A DNA stretch of 64,000 bases from Chryseobacterium oleae (GTDB lineage Bacteria > Bacteroidota > Bacteroidia > Flavobacteriales > Weeksellaceae). Shown piece after piece: positions 25,562 through 32,893 of the stretch (position 1 is the first letter of the stretch; each line of letters opens with the position of its first letter). The DNA lies in contig NZ_FOVD01000006.1 in assembly GCF_900115055.1 (NCBI RefSeq), positions 248,001-312,000 of the forward strand, in the 5' to 3' direction. The position numbers were made by a program, and so were the translations under genes. The notes below the pieces were generated by a model. It saw only the letters and a program-made list of their open reading frames with translations. It searched no databases and was not told the DNA's origin.

Positions 25562-26417
25562 TTAAGACTTTTTCGTAGTAATTTTTCTGAGGGTCATTAA
25601 TATGATTTAGATAACGATATTTATCAATAAAATAAAATTTTTGACAGTTTGCTGGAAAATACTGATTAATATTATCAGAATCAGTATGTTCCACGATCGG
25701 ATAGATTGGAAATTTATCCGGTATTATATCTTTATTTTTTATTAATATCCCCATTACATTATATGGGAAAACGCTATTACAGGTGTATTGTGTAATATCT
25801 GAATGAATATACTTTTTATAATAGTAGTCAATAACTTCTCTGGTGAAATTTTTATCCTTTAGGTTATTTACAGAAGAAAGGATGGTATAAAGCCAGTTAT
25901 ACTTTATATGATTTTTTATCTTTTTTGTAGAATTATTATCTTCAGGAGAAAGAATTACATTTGGCAAATTAACTTTCTTTAAAACCTCCGTCAGAAATAA
26001 TTCAGAATTAATCTTTAACGAACTCAACTCCTTCTTTTCACTAATATTTAGATAGTCCTTCATCTTTCCATAGGTGTCCACGTTCAATTTTTCATTGAGG
26101 TATTTATGGATGTCGGCCTGATCTCCCATATAAGTAATGGCATTATCTTTTTCTACAGTAATAGTTAATTTTTCATTCGGTTCAAGATATATGAACAATG
26201 ATTTATCCAGATCTCGTGTCCCCTTTATTGATATTCTTTTTATTATTCCTGAAAATTCCTTTTTATTGCCATCTTTTAATATTGCTTCCGTATTACTATT
26301 TTTTACAGTAACATTTCCCAAATTATTATTAATAATAGTAAGTTTTTGAGATGATAAGGCTGAATAACAAAATAAGAGAATATAAACTATCCTCTTACTT
26401 AAAAATGACTGTTTCAT
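25539..26417 (-). CDS. Hypothetical exported protein, partner of GLPGLI gene
   Basis: 292 residues from the ATG at 26417; the longer frame would need a TTG at 26432. A signal peptide ending near 'SALSSQ' is followed by a beta-rich N-terminal third ('LTIINNNLGNVTVKN', 'LDKSLFIYLEPNEKLTITVEK') and a Tyr/Asn/Lys-rich helical remainder. The N-terminal part resembles the DUF4369-like or jelly-roll start of TlpA-type Bacteroidota proteins, but no thioredoxin motif is present. Function unknown. AT-rich like its neighbours; the 23-bp overlap with the GLPGLI gene shows one operon. Confidence 0.7.
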   Translation of the reverse strand: MKQSFLSKRIVYILLFCYSALSSQKLTIINNNLGNVTVKNSNTEAILKDGNKKEFSGIIKRISIKGTRDLDKSLFIYLEPNEKLTITVEKDNAITYMGDQADIHKYLNEKLNVDTYGKMKDYLNISEKKELSSLKINSELFLTEVLKKVNLPNVILSPEDNNSTKKIKNHIKYNWLYTILSSVNNLKDKNFTREVIDYYYKKYIHSDITQYTCNSVFPYNVMGILIKNKDIIPDKFPIYPIVEHTDSDNINQYFPANCQKFYFIDKYRYLNHINDPQKNYYEKVLNEKFNDQ

Positions 26418-26462
26418 TTTCCCGTAATGCAAATTAAAAAATCTTAAAGGTTTGTATAGTCA

Positions 26463-26642
26463 TTACCCGTTTGGGTGTCTATAGTCATCACACTTTTTAA
26501 AGCAATCAACAGGATTATCCGCAATAATATCTATTGCTGGTAATCCTGATCCTGATGGACTACAATGACAGTTAGCCTGAGGGCCTGTTCCTCCAAAAAT
26601 GTTTTTTAATTGCGTCTTTGAAATTTGTTTTATTTTTTTCAT
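26463..26642 (-). CDS. GG-leader (bacteriocin-like) peptide
   Basis: 59 residues from the ATG at 26642; an upstream alternative start would prepend a hydrophobic stretch lacking leader character. The leader 'MKKIKQISKTQLKNIFGG' ends in a double glycine and matches the 'K-x-L-K-x-I-x-GG' pattern seen in three other short ORFs of this window. The core is Cys-rich (four Cys: NCHC, DCFKKC), suggesting disulfides or modification. No ABC peptidase-transporter is nearby. It is the first gene of the AT-rich unit with the two exported proteins. Confidence 0.75.
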   Translation of the reverse strand: MKKIKQISKTQLKNIFGGTGPQANCHCSPSGSGLPAIDIIADNPVDCFKKCDDYRHPNG

Positions 26643-27020
26643 TTTATGTATTAATTTTTGTTTCGTAAATATAATAATTAATTCCAATTTCAACTCATGG
26701 AATTATTTTATTTTCAATAAAAATATAAACCAAAATATTGAAAATCAAAGTAATACAAACCCTCATATTTCATTAACATATGAAATAAAAGCAAAATTAT
26801 TCACAATATAAAATTTTTAATCTGATAAATTTTTGCATACTCATTTCAATTATTAATAAATTTCATCACCAGTTAATGGATTCTTTATTGGGTTATAAAT
26901 TCTCATCCCTGTTTTTGTAAAATACAATCATTCTAAACCTACAGATCAGGCTAAAAATATCTAATTCCTACGAAGCTGAACTATGAATATTTTAATACAT
27001 TTGTTTAAAACATATTCTGA
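26643..27020. other. AT-rich intergenic region
   Basis: 378 bp between divergent genes with very low GC. A promoter for the plus-strand gene is recognisable at its end; none could be placed for the GG-peptide gene. Nothing else was identified. Confidence 0.6.
26976..27003 (+). promoter_or_regulatory. Promoter candidate for the 27021 operon (CTG-N17-TACATTTG)
   Basis: A perfect TAnnTTTG at 26996-27003 has a near-consensus CTG 17 bp upstream. The predicted start lies ~12 nt before the ATG. Confidence 0.5.
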
Positions 27021-27530
27021 ATGAATTTCGAGCAGATCAATTTACATCTTGAGGCTTACAAAGAACACGACCAGATTCTGGATGCCGCGAAATTTCTAAT
27101 CCATTCTTTTGAACTGGAACATGAAAACTTTGCAGGCTTTGGTTTTAGGGAAGAACTCTCGCCTACTTCTATGCTTTTAACGGCGGAAGGAGAATTGGGA
27201 GGTCCACAAAAAGTAATGATCCCGAGGAATTTATTTGACTTTGATCTGAATCTCGTGCTGAATATGGTGGCCCACGAAATGCTTCATGTACGGCAAAAAG
27301 CCCCCGGACAGGTCATTGAAGATAAAAATGAGCGGGAATTTCAGGCGTATTATGAAATGCTTTTCCATAAAATCTTTCCGCAGGTTCCGGAAGTATCGGA
27401 TTTTCACAAAAAATTCTTTGGAAACAAAGCACTGGAATATTACAGAAGAATGGGCGAAGGATCAGAACTGCAACAAAAATATGCAGAAGGAAAAACAGAA
27501 GTAGAACACTTAATCAATTCATTATCATGA
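27021..27530 (+). CDS. Hypothetical protein with HExxH zinc-protease-like motif
   Basis: A 169-residue cytoplasmic protein. 'LNMVAHEMLHVRQKAPG' near residue 85-100 carries an HExxH motif in a helix, as in zincin metallopeptidases or SprT-like proteins. A glutamate-rich segment follows ('DKNEREFQAYYEM') that could supply a third ligand. The small size and absence of a signal suggest a minigluzincin-like protein, but I do not recognise the family. The stop overlaps the csaA start (ATGA), so they are co-translated. Confidence 0.75.
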   Translation: MNFEQINLHLEAYKEHDQILDAAKFLIHSFELEHENFAGFGFREELSPTSMLLTAEGELGGPQKVMIPRNLFDFDLNLVLNMVAHEMLHVRQKAPGQVIEDKNEREFQAYYEMLFHKIFPQVPEVSDFHKKFFGNKALEYYRRMGEGSELQQKYAEGKTEVEHLINSLS

Positions 27531-27874
27531 CTATAAAACCAGAAATATCCTGGACAGACTTTGAGAAAATAGATATAAGATGCGGAACTATAATTTCCGT
27601 CAATGATTTTGAGAAAGCAAGAAACCCCTCTTATCAGTTGGAAATCGATTTTGGAGATCTTGGCATTAAACAGTCTTCGGCACAAATCACATCTCTTTAC
27701 CAGAAAGAAGAACTCGTAGGAAAACAGGTGATGGCCGTCGTGAATTTCCCCAAAAAACAGATCGCTAATTTCTTCAGTGAATGTCTGGTTTTGGGCGTTT
27801 ATGGAGAAGATAAAAAAGATGTTACTCTTTTGGCGCCATCCCTTCCAGTAAAAAACGGAATGCAGGTAGGATAA
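27527..27874 (+). CDS. csaA: CsaA-type tRNA-binding domain protein
   Basis: 115 residues forming a single OB-fold tRNA-binding domain of the EMAP-II/MetRS-C/CsaA type. The signature runs 'DIRCGTIISVNDFEKARNPS...', 'SSAQIT' and 'KQVMAVVNFPKKQI'. CsaA is known as a secretion-related chaperone in Bacillus, while tRNA binding is inferred from the fold. Length matches the family (about 110). It is the second gene of a four-gene operon. Confidence 0.92.
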   Translation: MTIKPEISWTDFEKIDIRCGTIISVNDFEKARNPSYQLEIDFGDLGIKQSSAQITSLYQKEELVGKQVMAVVNFPKKQIANFFSECLVLGVYGEDKKDVTLLAPSLPVKNGMQVG

Positions 27875-27889
27875 CAAACACAAACACAT

Positions 27890-28591
27890 ATGATACAGCA
27901 CATTCCATTAGAAAAAGTTTTATTCCTTGATATTGAGACCGTTCCGGGATCCGGCTCGTGGGAAGAACTTCCTGAAACCGAACAGAAACTTTGGGACAAG
28001 AAAACCAGATTTCAGAGAAAAGATGAGGTGACCGCCGCAGAATTTTATGACCGGGCAGGAATTATGGCCGAGTTCGGAAAGATTATCTGCATCACGATCG
28101 GAATGGTAGAAAAGAATGATACGTTAAAAATTAAAAGCTTTTCGGGTCATGATGAGAAAAAAATGCTTCAGGAATTCGGGGAACTCTTCAACAGTCCGAG
28201 GCTGAACAACATTATTCTCTGTGCCCACAACGGAAAAGAATTTGATTTTCCATGGATTGCCAGACGTTTCCTCATCAATGGAATGCAGCCTCCGGTTCCC
28301 TTTCAGATGTTTGGGAAAAAGCCCTGGGAAATCCCGCACATCGACACAATGGAGCTCTGGAAATTCGGGGATTATAAAAGTTTTGTTTCCCTGGAATTGC
28401 TGGCTCATGTCTTCGGAATTCCTACGCCTAAAGATGATATAGACGGTTCAATGGTTTCATCAATCTACTACATAGAAAAAGACTTGCAGCGAATTGTTGA
28501 CTATTGTGAAAAAGATGTCTTAACTTTGGCAAATGTTTTCCGGCGGATGCGTCAGGAAGATTTGTTGAAAAGGAATATCAATCTAGATTAA
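27890..28591 (+). CDS. Predicted 3'-5' exonuclease (DEDD, PolB-exonuclease-like)
   Basis: A 233-residue RNase H-fold exonuclease. The DEDD acidic residues are in 'FLDIETVPG' (Asp/Glu), 'CAHNGKEFDFPWIARRF' (Asp) and 'IVDYCEKDVLTLANVF' (YxxxD). This arrangement, 'ILCAHNGKEFDFPW' in particular, matches stand-alone PolB-like 3'-5' exonucleases. The substrate (DNA or RNA) is not known. Spacing to csaA is 15 bp and to the DUF59 gene 3 bp, so it is within an operon. Confidence 0.9.
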   Translation: MIQHIPLEKVLFLDIETVPGSGSWEELPETEQKLWDKKTRFQRKDEVTAAEFYDRAGIMAEFGKIICITIGMVEKNDTLKIKSFSGHDEKKMLQEFGELFNSPRLNNIILCAHNGKEFDFPWIARRFLINGMQPPVPFQMFGKKPWEIPHIDTMELWKFGDYKSFVSLELLAHVFGIPTPKDDIDGSMVSSIYYIEKDLQRIVDYCEKDVLTLANVFRRMRQEDLLKRNINLD

Positions 28592-28594
28592 AAA

Positions 28595-28921
28595 ATGAAA
28601 TTTACAGACGATCAAATTGCTGACATTGGTGAGGAAATCATCAAGGTCTTAAAATCCGTATACGACCCAGAAATTCCGGTAGATATTTACGAATTAGGCC
28701 TCATATATGATGTACAGATCTCCGAGGAGGGCGATGTAAAGATTATAATGACCCTTACTACCCCAAACTGCCCGGTTGCAGAATCTCTGCCACAGGAAGT
28801 AAAAGACAAAACAGGAGAAGTGGAAGGCGTGAAAAGCGTAGATTTGGAGCTTACTTTCGAACCTAGCTGGAACAAGGATATGATGAGCGAAGAAGCAAAA
28901 TTCGAATTAGGAATGCTTTAA
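28595..28921 (+). CDS. DUF59/MIP18-family Fe-S assembly factor (SufT/PaaD-like)
   Basis: 108 residues with the hallmark 'SVYDPEIPVDIYELGLIYDV' and 'MTLTTPNCPVAESLPQEV', including the conserved Cys. Proteins of this family help load iron-sulfur clusters and in Bacteroidota are often near suf genes. No suf genes lie in this window. It is the last gene of the operon; a terminator follows after 86 bp. Confidence 0.93.
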   Translation: MKFTDDQIADIGEEIIKVLKSVYDPEIPVDIYELGLIYDVQISEEGDVKIIMTLTTPNCPVAESLPQEVKDKTGEVEGVKSVDLELTFEPSWNKDMMSEEAKFELGML

Positions 28922-29297
28922 AATGAAGGAAGGAAGATGGAAGCTTTTGGAGCTCATAAAATCACTCTTTTGCTACATAAAACTTCTTTTTACATCAAAT
29001 ACGATACAAAACCCGGAAAATTTCCGGGTTTTTCTGTTTTATATCAATACGTTTTTCTTTTGTAATGTTTTATAAAGGGAAGCAATTTTATTGATTCTGA
29101 TGAAGGGAATGGCTACACATAACGCTTTTTAAAATTTCACGCAGACGAATCAGATGGGGTAGATTTTTACTTCTTTAATCTGCTCAATCCACATGATCTG
29201 CGAGAGCAAAAAAGAAATCATCATAAGTTTAAGATCAAACTTCCAGAAATAATAAGACCAATAGTACTCCCAGCCTCCCACTTCCATCTTCCTGTCT
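28922..29297. other. Intergenic region with terminator and degenerate repeats
   Basis: 376 bp between convergent genes. Besides the terminator at 29008 it holds 'ggaaggaagatggaag' (28925) and its inverted relative 'cttccatcttcctg' (29281), plus an imperfect 'cacgcag...atctgcgag' segment (29140-29215). That segment belongs to a degenerate repeat also seen at 30230-30320. No gene was recognised. Confidence 0.6.
29008..29035 (+). terminator. Intrinsic terminator of the 27021-28921 operon
   Basis: ACCCGGAAA-A-TTTCCGGGT with flanking A and T tracts. The loop is extremely tight unless the A-T pairs next to it open. Confidence 0.8.
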
Positions 29298-30134
29298 TTA
29301 AACCTCTCTCGCAATCTCTTTCCCTTCCCTCCTGCTCCATTCGCTCCACGAACCTAAATAAAGATCCGGAATAGGAAAACCTGCATAATTCAGGGCTAAA
29401 ATAGTATGACACGCCGTCACACCGGACCCGCAATGGATAATAAGATGCTGAGGTTTATCTTTTAAAAGTTCTGTATATTTTTGTTTTAAAACTTCAGGTT
29501 TCAGGAAATTTCCGTTCTCATCCAGGTTTTCAGAAAAAGGAATATTGATGGCTCCCGGAATGTGTCCGGCTACGAGATCAATCGGTTCAGATTCACCATT
29601 ATAACGGTAAGCATCTCTTACATCGACAACCGTTGAAGAATGGCTTAACAGTTCATTTTCAACATTTTCCAAAGCTTTAACCGGAAGAAGCCAACCTTCT
29701 TTTTTAATGACAGAAGATTTTTCAAAAGACTCTTCGCCGGACGAAAATTCTACTCCGTCTTTCTCTGCAGCCTGGAATCCTCCATCCAGAACCTGAACAT
29801 TTTCAAATCCAAAAGACTTCAGCATCCACCAGGCTCTTGCTCCTGCATTGGCTCCGTTTTTATCATCATATATCACGATATGAGCATCTTCAGAGATTCC
29901 AAGATTTGAAAGTGTTTCAGCAAATTTTGTAATGTCCGGAAGCGGGTGTCTTCCTCCAAAAGCAGCATCTTCACCAATCTCGGCCAGATCTTTATCCAGA
30001 TCAATAAAACGGGCTCCTTTGATATGTTTTTCAAGATAAGTTTGATGGACGTCTTTTCCTACTCTGGCATCAAGGATAATTAGGTTTTCTGCTGAAAGGT
30101 TTTTTAATTCGGATGATGAGATGATGGGTGACAT
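29298..30134 (-). CDS. sseA: Sulfurtransferase (tandem rhodanese, SseA/TST type)
   Basis: 278 residues with two rhodanese domains. The inactive N-terminal one has 'LDARVGKDVHQTYLEKHIKGA'; the catalytic C-terminal one has 'VDVRDAYRYNG' and the active-site loop 'HCGSGVTACHTILAL' with nucleophilic Cys. The CGSGVTA loop is characteristic of 3-mercaptopyruvate sulfurtransferase rather than classical thiosulfate rhodanese. It lies near, but not within, the sulfate assimilation cluster. It appears monocistronic. Confidence 0.93.
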   Translation of the reverse strand: MSPIISSSELKNLSAENLIILDARVGKDVHQTYLEKHIKGARFIDLDKDLAEIGEDAAFGGRHPLPDITKFAETLSNLGISEDAHIVIYDDKNGANAGARAWWMLKSFGFENVQVLDGGFQAAEKDGVEFSSGEESFEKSSVIKKEGWLLPVKALENVENELLSHSSTVVDVRDAYRYNGESEPIDLVAGHIPGAINIPFSENLDENGNFLKPEVLKQKYTELLKDKPQHLIIHCGSGVTACHTILALNYAGFPIPDLYLGSWSEWSRREGKEIAREV

Positions 30135-30160
30135 ATCTGGTGATTTTGGGGTTAAAATGA

Positions 30161-30229
30161 TAAGTTTTGGCTAAAGCCAATTGAATTTTTAATACAGGAA
30201 AGCGGGTTAAAACCCGCTCCTATTGATAT
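30161..30229. repeat. Dispersed repeat B, copy 1 (TTTTGGCTAAAGCCA ... GCGGG...CCCGC)
   Basis: TAAGTTTTGGCTAAAGCCA, a spacer, then GCGGGTTAAAACCCGC and TCCTATTGA. The same order with small changes occurs at 60481-60546. Both parts are themselves palindromic (GGCTAAAGCC; GCGGGTT/AACCCGC), so the transcript would fold into two hairpins. Confidence 0.75.
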
Positions 30230-30328
30230 ATTTTGTCTCGCAGATTGCACAGATTATGCAGATTTTTATGCTTTAAAAACAATGTCATCCGCTTTATCAG
30301 CCTGATCTGCGCGCGCTTTATTTTTTAT

Positions 30329-31177
30329 TTAAAAATGAAAAATATCCTTCGCCTTATTGTAAGAGCTTTCAAAATTCAGCAGATTCAGTTTGTGTTCTGC
30401 TTTTTCTACGCTCATAAAATTGATGACCTGTTCCGTAGGCATATTTCCTACCAGATCATCTTTGGCCATAGGACATCCGCCGATACCTTTGATAGCACTG
30501 TCAAATCTTCTGCAGCCTTTATCGTAAGCCGCTTTTAGTTTTGAGTAAGAATCTTCATAACGGTTATGGAAATGCCCTCCAAAATTGATCTCAGGGTATT
30601 TTGACGGTATTTTTTCGAATAAAAGTGCAATGGTTTCAGGAGTTGCAACCCCTGTCGTATCAGACAGAAGCACATCTTTGATTCCGATCTCTGAAAATCT
30701 TTTGGCCCAGAAATCAACATCTTCCCATTTCCACATTTCACCGTACGGATTTCCGAAAGCCATGGAGAAATAAATATTCAGCTGTTTTCCTTCACCTTTA
30801 ACCAGTTCAAGCATTTTAATGATCTCATTAAAAGCTTCTTCCTGGCTTTTATTCGTATTTCTGTGCTGAAAAGTTTCTGAAATAGAAAATGGAAACCCCA
30901 GAATATCCACAGACTGATGTTTTAATGCTTTTTCGGCACCTCTGTAATTTCCGATGATTGCAGAAACTTTTGTATCAGATAAAGTTTTATCTATATTTTC
31001 GGCAACTTCATCAGAATCAGCAAGCTGAGGAATTGCCTTTGGAGATACGAAGCTGAGACAATCCAATATATCATACCCAACTTCCATTAAAGAGTTGATG
31101 TAATCTATTTTTTTGTTTGTGGGGATAAATTCTCCCCAACCCTGCATTGCATCTCTCGGACATTCTGTTAGAAACAT
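30329..31177 (-). CDS. Hydroxymethylglutaryl-CoA lyase-like enzyme (DRE-TIM metallolyase)
   Basis: 282 residues from the ATG at 31177; longer versions rely on a TTG start and add a poorly conserved extension. The TIM-barrel starts at 'TECPRDAMQGW', has the metal site 'FGGHFHNRYED' and the catalytic Cys signature 'GIGGCPMAKDDLVGN'. The latter defines HMG-CoA lyase, which cleaves HMG-CoA to acetoacetate and acetyl-CoA in leucine degradation. No other leucine catabolism gene is adjacent. Confidence 0.9.
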   Translation of the reverse strand: MFLTECPRDAMQGWGEFIPTNKKIDYINSLMEVGYDILDCLSFVSPKAIPQLADSDEVAENIDKTLSDTKVSAIIGNYRGAEKALKHQSVDILGFPFSISETFQHRNTNKSQEEAFNEIIKMLELVKGEGKQLNIYFSMAFGNPYGEMWKWEDVDFWAKRFSEIGIKDVLLSDTTGVATPETIALLFEKIPSKYPEINFGGHFHNRYEDSYSKLKAAYDKGCRRFDSAIKGIGGCPMAKDDLVGNMPTEQVINFMSVEKAEHKLNLLNFESSYNKAKDIFHF

Positions 31178-31367
31178 TGGTACTTTGATTTTCTCAAATA
31201 TAATAAAAGTTAACAAGTTTATGTTAGCCTATTACAAAGCTAACATATTTTTGATTTTCAAGCTTTTATATATAATTTAAAATTTCGATAACTGATATTC
31301 AATTCCAGATAAGCTATTCAAGACATGGAAAACTTTGCTTATTCATTATCATCTTATCCCAAAAAAC

Positions 31368-32891
31368 TTAGATGAATGATTTTACAATCGTAATTAAGCT
31401 CATCACAATCACCACCACTCCTACAACAGCAAACATTTTCTTAGCCGGAAGTCGTGACGTAAACATCGCTGAGAAAGGAGCCGTAAAAACCCCTCCAAGC
31501 AGAAGACCCAGCACAATGTTCCAGTGATGAATTCCGATGGTGAAAATAAAGGTTAAAGCACTTACAACGGTCAGTAAAAACTTAGCCAGTGTCGAACTTC
31601 CCACTACATACCGCGGTGTTCTTCCTTCTTTGATCAAGGTTCCGGTAACAAGCGGTCCCCAACCGCCGCCTGCAAAAGAATCAATAAATCCTCCTACTAA
31701 TCCCAATATTCTGAGATTGGTTCTCTTTTTCCGTATGTTTTTTCCTGTTCTTTTATCTTTAAAAGCATTTCTAAGAATATTGATTCCTAAATACAAGGTA
31801 TAGCAGGCGATGACCGGCTTTACAATATGAGCATATTTCTCTCCGAAATGAGACAGCGCAAATGCCCCGATAAAAGCCCCCACAGCCGCTACAGGAAAAA
31901 GAATCCAGACCATCTTTTTGTTGACATTTCCCAATTTATAATGGCTGATACTTCCGGCAGCCGATGTAAAAGATTCCGCAGAATGAATACTTGCACTGAC
32001 CACCGGCGGCGGAACATTCAGAAGCAAAAGAATGGTGGTACAGATGACTCCATATCCCATTCCCATAGATCCGGCCACAACTTCAGCCAGGAAACCGGCC
32101 AGCAGCATCCAGTAAAAAATATGTCCGTCTTTACTCAGGAAATCCTGAATATCTCCGGACAGATTGAACTGATAAATAATCAGAGCCAAGACCGCAACAA
32201 GAACGAAAACGCCAATAATCCCGAGATAGATATTGGCTCTTCTCTGAACTGTTTTGGTGATGTTGATCAGTTTTTCCATCTCCAGCTTTGTTTCTTCTGG
32301 TTGAATGGTTTTTTCACCTAAATAATCCGTGGTCAGCCGGTTCAGTTCTTTGACTTTGTAGGTAAAATCACCTTTTAACTGATTCCTGATGTTCTGCATA
32401 TTGTCCAGCAGCCCCTCCATATCTTCATCAGGAATGGTTTCTGTTAAGATTTCCCGTAACCGTTTGGCCACAGTAGGAGATTTTCCATTGGTTGAAACGG
32501 CAATTTTAAGATCTCCTTTTCTGACGATGGAACCCAGATAGAAGTCACACAAGCCCGGCTTATCAGCAATATTCACCAAGGTATTATTCTGATGGGCCCT
32601 GCTACGGATCTGCTCAGCCAGAATAATATCATTAACGGCTACGATAGCAATATCAGCACTGTTAAAATCATTATCTGTATACGATCTTTCATGCAGAGTG
32701 AGGTTAGGATAATTCTGCTTCAGATCCTTAACCTGATCATTGATTTCTTTTGCAACCAGCTTAATGCGTGCTCCCGGAGAATTCGCCAAAACAGACTGCA
32801 GTTTTTCCAGAGCAATATTTCCGCCGCCAATGATCAGCAGAGATAATTCTTCGAGCTTTAAGAATATGGGATATAAAGAGTTACTCATCAT
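31368..32891 (-). CDS. Fusion of CysG-type siroheme synthase domain with TauE/SafE sulfite-exporter-type transporter
   Basis: 507 residues in two modules. Residues 1 to about 150 form the NAD-binding precorrin-2 dehydrogenase/sirohydrochlorin ferrochelatase domain (CysG-N/Met8p: 'LLIIGGGNIALEK', 'VNIADKPGLCDFYLGSIVRK', 'STNGKSPTVAKRLRE'). About residues 215-507 are a TSUP (TauE/SafE) membrane domain with 7-8 TM helices and duplicated 'GSMGMGYGV' / 'SFAGGGWGPLV' motifs. The first domain supplies siroheme to CysI, with the CobA enzyme in the same cluster. The second moves sulfate, sulfite or an organosulfonate across the inner membrane. Last gene of the cys operon, 2 bp after the TonB receptor. 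Confidence 0.92.
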   Translation of the reverse strand: MMSNSLYPIFLKLEELSLLIIGGGNIALEKLQSVLANSPGARIKLVAKEINDQVKDLKQNYPNLTLHERSYTDNDFNSADIAIVAVNDIILAEQIRSRAHQNNTLVNIADKPGLCDFYLGSIVRKGDLKIAVSTNGKSPTVAKRLREILTETIPDEDMEGLLDNMQNIRNQLKGDFTYKVKELNRLTTDYLGEKTIQPEETKLEMEKLINITKTVQRRANIYLGIIGVFVLVAVLALIIYQFNLSGDIQDFLSKDGHIFYWMLLAGFLAEVVAGSMGMGYGVICTTILLLLNVPPPVVSASIHSAESFTSAAGSISHYKLGNVNKKMVWILFPVAAVGAFIGAFALSHFGEKYAHIVKPVIACYTLYLGINILRNAFKDKRTGKNIRKKRTNLRILGLVGGFIDSFAGGGWGPLVTGTLIKEGRTPRYVVGSSTLAKFLLTVVSALTFIFTIGIHHWNIVLGLLLGGVFTAPFSAMFTSRLPAKKMFAVVGVVVIVMSLITIVKSFI

Positions 32892-32893
32892 AT

